From: Actinoallomurus sp050942425
GTDB taxonomy: Bacteria; Actinomycetota; Actinomycetes; Streptosporangiales; Streptosporangiaceae
Direction: 5' to 3'
Assembly: GCF_050942425.1 (NCBI RefSeq)
Contig: NZ_CP192063.1
Location: 2,418,001 to 2,482,000, forward strand
Length of the DNA: 64,000 nucleotides
Position numbers and translations under genes: made by a program. Every line of letters begins with the position of its first letter. Positions within the stretch are counted from its first letter, which is position 1. Of this stretch, positions 16,647-25,275 are shown piece by piece. The notes under the pieces are model-generated. The model made no database searches. It was not told the DNA's origin and saw only the letters and a program-made list of their open reading frames with translations.

Positions 16647-17183
16647 CTACGGTCGGGGCGACACGTCGGGTGGCGGCGTCATGCGGTCGGTGTCGGTGTC
16701 GATGGCGGGGGCCTGAACGTCCGGCCCGGCCGAGCCCCCGTACGTGGCGATCTTGTACTCGGTCGCCGCGAGGGAGAGGGTCAGTTCACGGATCCGGCGG
16801 CGGATGGTGTCGCGATGTTCGAGCAGGATGTCGAGCCGCTCGGGCACCGTGTGCTCCCCGGCGTCGGCCAGCGAAATGTAGTACTGCAGGTCGCGCATCG
16901 GCATCCCGGACAGCCGCATCCGGGTGATGAACACCAGGCGGCGCACCGCTTCGGCGTCGTAGACGCGATGACCATTGCCGTCGCGGTCCACTTCGACCAG
17001 CCCCGCCCGCTCGTAATAACGCAGCGTGTGGGGCGAGACGTCGAGAAGGTCGGCGACCTCGGCGATCACCATCGAGTCGGGAACGTCGGCCAGGTCGGCG
17101 AGGAGGTGGATCGCCTCGACCGACACCGGGCCGTCGTCCCCGAGCGTTCCGAGCGCCCTGGCCATCAGATCGTCGGTGGTCAT
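16647..17183 (-). CDS. MerR-family regulator
   Basis: The 178-residue protein has a MerR winged helix after a 35-residue N-terminal extension (MVIAEVADLLDVSPHTLRYYERAGLVEVDRDGNGHRVY), a following coiled coil and an acidic/proline-rich tail. No cysteines for metal binding are present. It begins 10 bases after the stop of the SDR gene, so it is in the SDR operon and is probably its regulator. Confidence 0.9.
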   Translation of the reverse strand: MTTDDLMARALGTLGDDGPVSVEAIHLLADLADVPDSMVIAEVADLLDVSPHTLRYYERAGLVEVDRDGNGHRVYDAEAVRRLVFITRMRLSGMPMRDLQYYISLADAGEHTVPERLDILLEHRDTIRRRIRELTLSLAATEYKIATYGGSAGPDVQAPAIDTDTDRMTPPPDVSPRP

Positions 17184-17193
17184 GACAGCCGGC

Positions 17194-18054
17194 CTAGATC
17201 GCGCGGACGGACGCCGCGACGCCCTCGTAGTCCGCGCTGCGGGCGGTCTCGGCCCACCGCTCGACCTCGTCCAGGCCACGCCGGTACGCACCCGAGATAC
17301 GCTCGACCGCCTCGTGCCCGAGCGGCAGCCGCAGCGGCACCTCGGCGCTGTGCGCCAGGGACACGATGATCTGGGCCGCCCGCGCCGGGTCGCCTTCCTG
17401 GAGGCCGTCGGCCCCGGCCATGTCCGCGCGGACGCCGGCGAGCAGGTCGCGGTAGGTCTCGGACGCCTCGGTGAACTCGAGCACGTCGGCCGCGTTGAAG
17501 TCGGTCCGGAACCGGCTGGGCTCGACGATCATCACGCGGATCCCGAAGGGCGCCACCTCCCCGGCCAGCGCCTCGGACCAGCCTTCGAGGGCGAACTTCG
17601 ACGCGGAGTACGTCGACACGCCGGGGAACGACATCCTCCCGCCCTGGCTGCTCATCTGCACGATCGTCCCGGTGCCCCGCGCGCGCATCGTGGGCAGCGC
17701 CGCGCGGACGAGCGCGGCAGGGCCGAACAGGTGCAGATCCATCAGCTCACGCAGCTGCGTGTCGCCGACCTCCTCGACCGCTCCGACCACGGCCCGGCCC
17801 GCGTTGTTGACGAGCACGTCGAGCTGCCCGAAGCGGTCGAGGGTGTTCCGCACGAGATCAGCGGCTCCGGCGATGTCTCGGGCGTCGAACTTCGCGACCA
17901 GGCAGTTGTCCGGGTACCCGGCCTCCAGGTCGGCCACGCTCTCGGGCCGGCGCACCGCCGCCACCACGTGGTCGCCCGCCGCGAGCGCCGCCTCCGCCAG
18001 TGCGCGCCCGAAACCGCGGGACGCGCCGGTGATGATCCAGGTCTGTGTCGTCAT
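17194..18054 (-). CDS. Short-chain dehydrogenase/reductase
   Basis: This 286-residue classical SDR has a TGASRGFG cofactor motif (residues 10-17), NNAG (around 86), a catalytic Ser (QMSSQGGR), and Tyr and Lys in YSASKFALEG. The Arg residues after the second strand favour NADP(H). It heads an operon with the MerR regulator. Substrate unknown. Confidence 0.92.
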   Translation of the reverse strand: MTTQTWIITGASRGFGRALAEAALAAGDHVVAAVRRPESVADLEAGYPDNCLVAKFDARDIAGAADLVRNTLDRFGQLDVLVNNAGRAVVGAVEEVGDTQLRELMDLHLFGPAALVRAALPTMRARGTGTIVQMSSQGGRMSFPGVSTYSASKFALEGWSEALAGEVAPFGIRVMIVEPSRFRTDFNAADVLEFTEASETYRDLLAGVRADMAGADGLQEGDPARAAQIIVSLAHSAEVPLRLPLGHEAVERISGAYRRGLDEVERWAETARSADYEGVAASVRAI

Positions 18055-18117
18055 GGCGGCGACGCTATGGCTTCGAGCGCGCTCGAACGCAAGCCCGCTC
18101 GACAGAGGCGCCGTGCC

Positions 18118-18774
18118 TCAGTCCGATCGCGTGTTCGGGGACTTCGGCCGCCACCGACGGGCCGGTGCCGACCCGGCGCCGGCGGTGACGCGTGCGCGCA
18201 GCGCGGTCAGCACCCCGGCGACCGCCGCACCGGACAGGCCGAGGGCCTCGTCTCCGAGCGTGTCCCGGTAGATGCCGACCGTCTCCGGGGTGCCCATGAT
18301 GAAGGTGAGGTACTCGGCCAGTTCCCACAGGATCGCGGCGATGGCACCGAGCCCGGTGACGCACAGCGCGAGCACGAACGGCGGCAGCGCCGGTCCGCGC
18401 CGGAGCCCGGCGCCCACCGCGGCGCCGAGCAGCGCCCAGTTGCCGAAGTGGCACGCGTCGTCGAACCAGCTCACGCTGTCGTACAGGTCGGCGGCGTTGC
18501 CCGCGACGTCGATGACGAAGGGAGCGACGAGGAGCGCGTCCACGTCCCAGGGATAACGGACCGGACCGCGCAGCCGCCGCCACACCGCCCAGGCCACCGG
18601 TACGAGCAGCGCCACGAGGGGATAGGCGATGGCGCGGGTGCCCATGGCCTTGTCGGCGAAGCGGTCCCAGTCGCGATGCGTGAGCGCGAACAGCAGCAGC
18701 CCGGCCAGCGCCGCCTTCAACGCGAGCGAGGAGACGCGCCAGTATCGATCCGGGCCGGAGCCGATCAGCCTCAT
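18118..18774 (-). CDS. Integral membrane protein, DUF2238-like
   Basis: This 218-residue protein has five or six hydrophobic segments. The central motif DSVSWFDDACHFGNW and the later ILWELAEYLTF resemble the Asp/His and Glu motifs of the DUF2238 (YjdF-like) membrane family, whose function is unknown. It is divergent from the aldo-keto reductase gene with only about 33 bases between starts. Confidence 0.65.
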   Translation of the reverse strand: MRLIGSGPDRYWRVSSLALKAALAGLLLFALTHRDWDRFADKAMGTRAIAYPLVALLVPVAWAVWRRLRGPVRYPWDVDALLVAPFVIDVAGNAADLYDSVSWFDDACHFGNWALLGAAVGAGLRRGPALPPFVLALCVTGLGAIAAILWELAEYLTFIMGTPETVGIYRDTLGDEALGLSGAAVAGVLTALRARVTAGAGSAPARRWRPKSPNTRSD

Positions 18775-18807
18775 GCGGCTCAGTATCGCGGTCTAGTGTG
18801 GTCGAAC

Positions 18808-19659
18808 GTGACGATGGAACGGTGGGCGCTGGGCGGCGACCTGAGCGTCGCGAGGATCGGGTACGGCACGATGAAGCTGACCGGTTGGCCACGGGGCGAC
18901 CGGCCGGACCGGGAGACGGCCCTCGCCGTGCTGCGCCGGGCCGTGGAGCTCGGCGTGAACCACCTGGACACCTCGAACTACTACGCGCGTGACGGCGTGG
19001 CGGCCAACGAGCTGATCCGGGAGGCGCTGTACCCCTACCCGGACGATCTGGTGATCGTGACCAAGGTGGGCGCGCTGGTCGAGGGCTCCGACATCGCCCT
19101 CCCCGCGGCGGAGAAGACCGGGCTCACGCCCGACAACCTGCGCCGTGGCGTGGAGGCGAACCTTCGGTCGCTCGGCGTGGACCGCCTGGACGTCGTGAAC
19201 CTGCGGATGGGCGACCTCGACGAGGCATCCCTGGCGGGGCCCCTGGAGACGCTGCTCGCGCTGCGCGAGGAGGGCCTGATCCGCCACCTGGGCGTCTCCA
19301 ACATCTCCGCCGCGGAGTTCGAGCAGGCCCGCGCGATCGCGCCGATCGCCTGCGTGCAGAACCTCTACAACCTGTCCCAGCGCGACGACGATCCCCTGGT
19401 CGACGCCTGCGCGGAGGCGGGCATCGCGTACGTGCCGTTCTTCCCGGTCGGCGGTTTCCAGCCGATCACGGCCGAGCGCCTGGAGGCCATCGCCGCCCGG
19501 CACGGGGCGACCGTGCCGCAGATCGCTCTCGCCTGGCTGCTGGCCCGGTCGCCGAACATCCTGCCGATCCCCGGCACCGGCTCCCTGGCGCACCTGGAGG
19601 AGAACATCGCCGCCGCCGCGCTGAAGCCGAGCCCGGAGGATCTTACGGAACTCGGGTGA
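18808..19659 (+). CDS. Aldo/keto reductase
   Basis: The ~283-residue TIM-barrel enzyme has Asp and Tyr of the catalytic tetrad in HLDTSNYYARDG, Lys in VIVTKVG, and a terminal cofactor loop (IPGTGSLAHLEEN). It should reduce carbonyls with NADPH in the cytosol. The usual active-site His appears to be replaced by Asn in VVNLRMGD, as in some AKR subgroups. GTG at 18808 or ATG at 18814 can start it, without a ribosome site. Its 3' end overlaps the convergent SUKH-like gene by 17 bases. Confidence 0.9.
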   Translation: MTMERWALGGDLSVARIGYGTMKLTGWPRGDRPDRETALAVLRRAVELGVNHLDTSNYYARDGVAANELIREALYPYPDDLVIVTKVGALVEGSDIALPAAEKTGLTPDNLRRGVEANLRSLGVDRLDVVNLRMGDLDEASLAGPLETLLALREEGLIRHLGVSNISAAEFEQARAIAPIACVQNLYNLSQRDDDPLVDACAEAGIAYVPFFPVGGFQPITAERLEAIAARHGATVPQIALAWLLARSPNILPIPGTGSLAHLEENIAAAALKPSPEDLTELG

Positions 19660-20647
19660 GCCGGGTCGCGAGCCGTTCGCCCAGTTCGGACTGGGCGGTC
19701 GCGATGACGGCGGCCGGGTCGTCCGCGGGCCGCAGGCCGAAGGTCTCGTCCAGCCAGGACAGGAACATCTCGCGCTGCGGAGCAGGCTCGCAGGGGCGAA
19801 GGCCCACCTGGGTCTCGTCGCACCAGATCTCGGTGTCGGTAAGGCCGGCGATCAGCTGGTAGAACTCCCGGACGTTGCGGGCGACGACGTGGGCGCCCGC
19901 CGTGTTTCCCAGCGCGACGATGGGCAGGTCCGCGAGATCGGGGCGGTCGTCGAGCCGCCACAGGGCGAAGAACGTGTCGCTTTCGTTGGTGGAGGCGAAC
20001 GGCATCAGATCGGCGGTGCGCTCAGGGTTCTTCAACCGTTTGGGGTCATCGTCGTCGAGCAGCCAGACGCCGTTCGCGAATCCACCTCGGGCCACGTTCC
20101 TGAACAGCTCGAGGAGGTTCAGCTCGTGGACCGGTGACCAGACCGCGTCGGGCATGATCGGGTGGATCCAGGCCGCCCATTCCTTTCCGAACTCGGCCTG
20201 CGCATCATCGACGATGGTCCCCCAGTCGTCGGCGGGCGTGATGCCGAACGTCTCCTTCAGCCAGGCGAGGAACCGCTCGTTCTCCACCGGCTCATCCAAA
20301 TCGCACTCGCGGAGGCCGAAAGAACCCCAGTCGATGTCCGGCTCGCAGTCGGCCGGGAGCGACGCGAGCAGACGGAGGAATGCCCGGAAGTCGCGGGCGA
20401 TGATGTGGACCCCGCCCTCATCGCCCATGGCGACGACCGGCAGGGTGGCCAGGTCTTCGCGGTCGTCCTTGCGCCAGATCCCGAACAGCGACCCACTGCC
20501 GTTGGCCTGCGCGAAGGAGATCAGCCCCTCCTCGATCTCCTGGCCGTACTTGTACATCTCGAAGCCGTTGGCGAAGAAGTCGTCCTGGGCGTCGTAGTAC
20601 TCCTTGAGAAGGTTGAGTTCGGGGATGGGGGAGAACACGTCCGCCAC
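19643..20647 (-). CDS. Tandemly duplicated SMI1/KNR4 (SUKH)-like protein
   Basis: The 334-residue acidic protein consists of two homologous halves (about 1-167 and 168-334). Matching landmarks are FSPIPELNLLKEY / WSPVHELNLLELF, LFGIWRKDDREDLATLPVVAMGDEGGVHIIAR / FFALWRLDDRPDLADLPIVALGNTAGAHVVAR (in parts), and FLAWLKETFGITPADD / FLSWLDETFGLRPADD. The SMI1/KNR4-like pattern suggests an immunity-type or protein-binding scaffold. No toxin gene is visible next to it. The family assignment is tentative; the internal duplication is clear. Confidence 0.6.
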   Translation of the reverse strand: MADVFSPIPELNLLKEYYDAQDDFFANGFEMYKYGQEIEEGLISFAQANGSGSLFGIWRKDDREDLATLPVVAMGDEGGVHIIARDFRAFLRLLASLPADCEPDIDWGSFGLRECDLDEPVENERFLAWLKETFGITPADDWGTIVDDAQAEFGKEWAAWIHPIMPDAVWSPVHELNLLELFRNVARGGFANGVWLLDDDDPKRLKNPERTADLMPFASTNESDTFFALWRLDDRPDLADLPIVALGNTAGAHVVARNVREFYQLIAGLTDTEIWCDETQVGLRPCEPAPQREMFLSWLDETFGLRPADDPAAVIATAQSELGERLATRLTRVP

Positions 20648-20705
20648 GAGGGCCTCCGCTCATGATCACTTTCGGGTCCGCGGAGGCTAACACGGAGCCA
20701 CGACA

Positions 20706-21983
20706 TCAGCGGATGAAAGGCGTGGCCGGGTCGGGGACCTCGGACAGCAGGCGGCGGGTGGTGGACAGGCCCCAGTCGTCGAGGTCGGCGATCCGGTCGG
20801 AGGACGCGCGCAGGCCGCCGTACCGTTCGACGGTGCGGGCCCACTCCTCGCGGCGTTCCACCGCAGGGCGGGCGATCAGGCAGTCCGGGTCGTTCACCCA
20901 GAAGCGGCCGTGCTGCCACGCCCGTCCGACCGTGGTCGTCGTGGCGGCGCGCTGGGACGGGCGGGACATGTCCCCTTCGGCCGGCTCGTACGCGGGGTCG
21001 ACGTCGGGAGAGACGCGCATCGCGTCGACCAGGCCGACGCTCGGCAGGATCGGCGCCCCGCAGCCGAGCAGGTACGCCTCTGGGCCGACCGCCTCGCGGA
21101 TCACGGTCAGGCCGTGCCGGTAGGCGTCGAGACCGCCGAGCGCCCCCGCGTACACGAAGTCGAGCTTGAAGTAGTCGAAGCCGTACGACCGGAGCGTCCC
21201 GAAGACCTCCCGTAGGTGGTCCTCGGCGCGTTCGATGTCGAGTCCTCGCAGGTCCTGGTCCCAGTTGTGGCCGGCGTCGCCGGTCAGCCAGTCGGGGCGG
21301 ACGCGGGAGAGGCGGCTGCGCGCGCCGACGAGGAACGGCGCGATCCAGATGCCGGGCCGCCGTCCGGCCTGGCGGATGCGGTCGGCCAGGCGTTCGAGCG
21401 AGGTGAACCGGCCGGAGTAGGCGAGCCAGTCGCCGATCTCGGCCTGCCAGCCGTCGTCGATCTGGATGACGTCGATGGGCAGGTCGTGTTCGCCGATGGC
21501 GTCGAGGTTCTCCAGAACGTCGTCCTCGGTGACCGCGCCGAAGTAGTGGTACCAGGAGCACCACGCCGTGGGCGGCCGGCGGGGCGCGCCCGCGCCCGCG
21601 CGGGCGGCGAAGCCGTCCGCCCACGTGGCGAGCGCCGACTCGATCGGCCCCTCGTGGACGGTCTCCTCGATCTCGCCGTCCGCCTCGACGAGAAGAGTGC
21701 CGTCGGCGTACGTCGCCCGGATCGACGGGACCTCCGTACGGCCGTCGGGCGCGGCGTACACCCGGACGGGACCGCCGTCGCCCGGGTCGACGGCGAGCAG
21801 GCCCTCGCCCTGGAAGCCCCGCTCCGGGCCGGGGCGGTCGGGGCGCCAGCACATGGTCTGCATCACCGGAAGGACCGGGCGGTGGCTCGTCCCGGTGACG
21901 GGGTACGTCGTCGCGGGACTCCAGCTCTGCCAGCCGTGCTCGTACACGCGGCCCTTTTCGGGATCAACCTTTGGTCGCGCCAC
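20706..21983 (-). CDS. Alpha-galactosidase, GH36-like
   Basis: This 425-residue TIM-barrel glycosidase has WCSWYHYFG (about 141-149), IDVIQIDDGWQ (170-180), the nucleophile motif YFKLDF (Asp ~275) and MRVSPDVDP (acid/base Asp ~327) of clan GH-D. It lacks the N-terminal beta-sandwich of full-length GH36 enzymes and has no signal peptide, so it acts in the cytosol on imported oligosaccharides such as melibiose or raffinose-type sugars. The GTG start overlaps the end of the upstream permease gene by 20 bases, so it is the last gene of the ABC operon. Confidence 0.88.
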   Translation of the reverse strand: MARPKVDPEKGRVYEHGWQSWSPATTYPVTGTSHRPVLPVMQTMCWRPDRPGPERGFQGEGLLAVDPGDGGPVRVYAAPDGRTEVPSIRATYADGTLLVEADGEIEETVHEGPIESALATWADGFAARAGAGAPRRPPTAWCSWYHYFGAVTEDDVLENLDAIGEHDLPIDVIQIDDGWQAEIGDWLAYSGRFTSLERLADRIRQAGRRPGIWIAPFLVGARSRLSRVRPDWLTGDAGHNWDQDLRGLDIERAEDHLREVFGTLRSYGFDYFKLDFVYAGALGGLDAYRHGLTVIREAVGPEAYLLGCGAPILPSVGLVDAMRVSPDVDPAYEPAEGDMSRPSQRAATTTTVGRAWQHGRFWVNDPDCLIARPAVERREEWARTVERYGGLRASSDRIADLDDWGLSTTRRLLSEVPDPATPFIR

Positions 21984-22782
21984 CGGTGAGACCCTTCACG
22001 AAGTGCTTCTGCAGTGCGAGGTAGAAGATCAGCACCGGCAGCGTCGCCAGGAACATCAGGGCGAACACCGTGCCGAAGTCGGCCTGGTACTGCCCGATGG
22101 CCCGGTAGATGCCGGTCGTGATCGTCGTGCCCTGGCCCGGTCCGAGGATGACCAGGGGGTCGATGAAGTCGTTCCAGATCCACACGCCGAGGAAGATCAG
22201 CACGCTGGCGGTGGCGGGGCGCAGCAGCGGGAAGACGATGCGCCAGAAGATCTGGAATCGTCCCGCGCCGTCCATCGCCGCGGCCTCCTCCAGCTCGACG
22301 GGGATCGAGCGGGTGAAGCCGGTGAAGACGAACACCCCGAACGGGACGTAGTAGCCCACATTGAACAGGACGAGGCCCTGGATCGTCGTCATCAGGTGCG
22401 CGAACCGCAGCACCTGCGTGATCGGGATCAGGATGACCTGCGGCGGGATCATCAGGCCGCACAGTAGGAGCAGGGTGAGCCACCGGCCCCACCGGCTCTT
22501 GCTGCGGGCCAGGTAGTGCCCGAGCATCGACGACAGCACGGTCAGGATGAGGATCGACAGCGCCGTGACGACGATGCTGTTGGTCAGGCTCACCCAGAAC
22601 AGCCGGTCCGGGCGGGTCAGCACGGCGGTGATGTTGTGCAGCGTCGGGGGGATCGGCAGCGACGCCGGCGACTTGGCGATCTTCGGGCCGGGCTTGATGA
22701 CGTTGACGCACACGACGTACAGCGGCACGAAGAAGATCGCCGCGACGGCGGTCGCGACGAGCGGCCGGATCGAGCGCCTCAC
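21964..22782 (-). CDS. Carbohydrate ABC transporter permease (MalG type)
   Basis: The 272-residue membrane protein has six transmembrane segments and the EAA loop (ELEEAAAMDGAGRFQIFWRI, about 180-200) of CUT1 sugar permeases. The GTG start overlaps the stop of the partner permease (GTGA). It forms the inner-membrane channel with the next gene and receives sugar from the lipoprotein encoded upstream. The operon has no ATPase gene; a shared MsiK-type ATPase elsewhere is expected for this family in actinomycetes. Confidence 0.93.
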   Translation of the reverse strand: MRRSIRPLVATAVAAIFFVPLYVVCVNVIKPGPKIAKSPASLPIPPTLHNITAVLTRPDRLFWVSLTNSIVVTALSILILTVLSSMLGHYLARSKSRWGRWLTLLLLCGLMIPPQVILIPITQVLRFAHLMTTIQGLVLFNVGYYVPFGVFVFTGFTRSIPVELEEAAAMDGAGRFQIFWRIVFPLLRPATASVLIFLGVWIWNDFIDPLVILGPGQGTTITTGIYRAIGQYQADFGTVFALMFLATLPVLIFYLALQKHFVKGLTGGATKG

Positions 22783-23720
22783 AGGCTCACCTCGCGCTTC
22801 TGCAGGATCCGCAGGGCGACCGCGGAGGCGACGGCCACGATCAGCAGCATGACGACGGCCATCGCGGACGCGTAGCCCTGGCGGTTCGCGTTGAAGCCGG
22901 TCTGCAGCACGTTGAAGGCGATCGTCGCGGTGGTGCCGGTGCCGGGACCGCCGTTCGTGATCACCTGGATGTGGTCGAACGCCTTGAATCCGGTGATCAG
23001 CATGACGATCGTGTTGATGGTCAGCGCGGGAGCCAGCAGCGGCCAGGTGATCTTCCGGAACCGCTCGACCGGCCCGGCGCCGTCGATCTGCGCGGCCTCG
23101 TGCAGCTCCTGCGGAACGCCCTGCAGCCCGGCCAGGTAGACGACCACGCAGAAGCCCAGCATCTGCCAGGACAGGATCGCGCCCACGGAGTACAGCGCGT
23201 ACGACGGGTCGGACAGCCAGCCCGGCGGCTGGGAGATGCCCACGCCGCGCAGCGCCTGGTTGATCAGGCCGTCGTCGGCGAGCAGGCGGGTCCAGATGAT
23301 GCTGACCACGACGGAGCTGAGCACGACGGGCGTGAAGAACACGCTGCGCAGCGCGTTGTAGAACCAGCCCCGGCGGTCGAGCAGGAGGGCGACGCCCAGG
23401 CCCAGGACGTTCGGGACGATCACCACGATGAGGGTCAGGATCGTCGTGACCTTCAGCGAGGTGAGGAACTCCGAGTCCGTGAACAGGTCCTTGTAGTTGC
23501 TCAGCCCGACGAACCTCGTCTTCGGCCCGAACGGGTTGTAGTTGGTCAGGCTGTAGCCGACGCTGACGGCGATCGGCGCCAGCACGAAGCAGACATAGAC
23601 CAGCACGCCCGGCGCGCCGAAGGACAGGAAGTGCCACACACGCGGCCAGACCGGCCGCCGGCGGCGGGGGGCCGCCGGCGAGCCGGTCCGCGTGGGCGGA
23701 CGCGCCACTTCGACCGCCAC
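22779..23720 (-). CDS. Carbohydrate ABC transporter permease (MalF/UgpA type)
   Basis: The 313-residue protein has a basic Pro/Arg-rich N-terminus, six transmembrane segments, and the EAA motif (ELHEAAQIDGAGPVERFRKI). It is the MalF-like half of a CUT1 importer. The GTG start lies one base after the stop of the binding-protein gene. Order in the operon: binding protein, MalF-like, MalG-like, alpha-galactosidase. Confidence 0.93.
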   Translation of the reverse strand: MAVEVARPPTRTGSPAAPRRRRPVWPRVWHFLSFGAPGVLVYVCFVLAPIAVSVGYSLTNYNPFGPKTRFVGLSNYKDLFTDSEFLTSLKVTTILTLIVVIVPNVLGLGVALLLDRRGWFYNALRSVFFTPVVLSSVVVSIIWTRLLADDGLINQALRGVGISQPPGWLSDPSYALYSVGAILSWQMLGFCVVVYLAGLQGVPQELHEAAQIDGAGPVERFRKITWPLLAPALTINTIVMLITGFKAFDHIQVITNGGPGTGTTATIAFNVLQTGFNANRQGYASAMAVVMLLIVAVASAVALRILQKREVSL

Positions 23721-23721
23721 G

Positions 23722-25017
23722 TCAGGAGGCCTTCTGCCATTCGGAGTCGAGGAACTTTCCGACGTCGGCCCCGCTCTTGCGCCCCGTCACCAGGTCGCCC
23801 ATCGACGTGCTCCACTGGTCGGCGACCCCGGGCAGCATGCCGTCGTCGCCGGCCTCGAAGCCGAACGCCGGGACCACCGCGTTCTGGGACTCGGCCTGCT
23901 TGAACATGTCGTAGCCGGTCTTGAAGACGGGCCCGGAGTTCGCCGGCGGGGTGTACCCCTTGATCGCCGGGAAGAGGCCGTCGTTCTTGGTCGAGGCGTC
24001 GAGGTTGGTCTTGTCGAGCTGGTACGCGAGCGCGAACTTTTTGGCCGCGTCCAGGTTCTTGGAGTGCGCGTTGACCAGGAGGCCGCCGCCGGTGAAGGTC
24101 GGGACGACGAGCTTGCCGTCGTCGGAGGGCCAGAAGAACTGCCCGATGTCGAAGGAGGGCTTGGTCTTCGGGTCGTCGGCCGCCGCGGCGAACCAGTTGC
24201 CCATCGCGTACATCGCGCCCTTGCCGGCCAGGAACGCCGACTGGGTCGCGGCGTAGTCCTGCGACAGCATCCGCTTGTCGATGTAGCCCTTGGACGCGAG
24301 GTCGGCGAGCTTGCCGGCGGCCTTCACGTAGTCCGGGTCGGTGAACTTCACCTTGCCCGCGCGGCGATCGTGCATCCAGTTCGGGTTCTTGGCGTACAGG
24401 TCCGTGCCGAGGATGCCGGCGAACGTCGGGCCGAGCGCGTCGTGGATGTCCTTGCCGCCGCCGACCACGAACGGCGTGATGCCCTTGGCCTTGAGCTTCG
24501 CCGCGTCGGTCATCATCTCGCCGTACGTCTTCGGCGGGGTGGCGATGCCGGCCTTGGCGAACAGGCCCTTGTTGAAGTAGACGACCGGGATCGTCTGGCT
24601 GTTGGCCGGGAGCTGGTAGATCTTGCCGTTCACCGCGCCGTTGCCCGGGTAGCTGAAGTTCGTCAGCTCGTTCGGCTGCCAGGCGTACAGGTTGCCGGAC
24701 TCGGCGAACCCGGCCGGCGAGACGGCGATCATCACGTCGGGGAGCTGCCCGGAGGTGAGCAGCTGCTTGGCGTACGCCGTGCGGTCCTGCGTCGGCGAGA
24801 CCAGCTTCTTCACCGAGATGTCGGGGTACTTGTCGGTGATCCGCTTGATCGCCGCGTCCCAGACCTGCGGGGTCTGGTTCGGCGTCTCGAACACCAGGAA
24901 CGTGATCTGCTTCTTGCCCTTGCCCCCGCCACCGCCGGAGTCGTCCTTGACCGAGCATCCGGTCATCGCGGCGACGGCGAGCATGGCCGCCGTCCCCAGC
25001 GCGATGATTCTCTTCAC
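23722..25017 (-). CDS. Sugar-binding lipoprotein of CUT1 ABC transporter
   Basis: This 431-residue family 1 solute-binding protein has a lipoprotein signal (positively charged MVKR, hydrophobic core, AMTGC with Cys ~22), a Gly/Lys linker and a type I SBP body (IPVVYFNKGLFAKAG, TFTGGGLLVNAHSKN). It is membrane-anchored outside and delivers an oligosaccharide, probably an alpha-galactoside given the GH36 gene, to the two permeases. GTG at 25017 is preceded by AAGGGTGA. A TTGACA/TAGGAA promoter is visible about 120-150 bases upstream. Confidence 0.93.
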   Translation of the reverse strand: MKRIIALGTAAMLAVAAMTGCSVKDDSGGGGGKGKKQITFLVFETPNQTPQVWDAAIKRITDKYPDISVKKLVSPTQDRTAYAKQLLTSGQLPDVMIAVSPAGFAESGNLYAWQPNELTNFSYPGNGAVNGKIYQLPANSQTIPVVYFNKGLFAKAGIATPPKTYGEMMTDAAKLKAKGITPFVVGGGKDIHDALGPTFAGILGTDLYAKNPNWMHDRRAGKVKFTDPDYVKAAGKLADLASKGYIDKRMLSQDYAATQSAFLAGKGAMYAMGNWFAAAADDPKTKPSFDIGQFFWPSDDGKLVVPTFTGGGLLVNAHSKNLDAAKKFALAYQLDKTNLDASTKNDGLFPAIKGYTPPANSGPVFKTGYDMFKQAESQNAVVPAFGFEAGDDGMLPGVADQWSTSMGDLVTGRKSGADVGKFLDSEWQKAS

Positions 25018-25114
25018 TACGTCACCCTTCTCGCGCCGCCAGGACAGCGAAAGGGGCCGAGACGTCCGACCTCTAGACCCCGCTCCGCCCAGAAAAGCTC
25101 GCCGGATTCGCGCC

Positions 25115-25166
25115 TTGACACTTATTGGTAGGACCACTTCCTACTTGTGGCGCGGGTCAGTGTCAA
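25115..25166. promoter_or_regulatory. Symmetric divergent promoter and operator region
   Basis: On the minus strand TTGACA (25166-25161), 17 bases, then TAGGAA (25143-25138) is a good sigma-70 promoter for the ABC operon. On the plus strand TTGACA (25115-25120), 17 bases, then TTCCTA (25138-25143) faces the DeoR gene, so both -10 boxes are the same six base pairs. GTAGGA-N5-TCCTAC (25128-25144) is an inverted repeat across it, and TTATTGG occurs twice (25122-25128 and 25170-25176). The DeoR protein is the likely ligand of these repeats. Confidence 0.65.
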
Positions 25167-25275
25167 GGGTTATTGGAAAGGTCCCTGCTCAATTAGGCCG
25201 CGTACGGTCGCTCGGCGTTCGTCACGACCACCGGCCCGGGCCACCTGCGGGACGATGGTCGGGGAGGAGGTTCGG

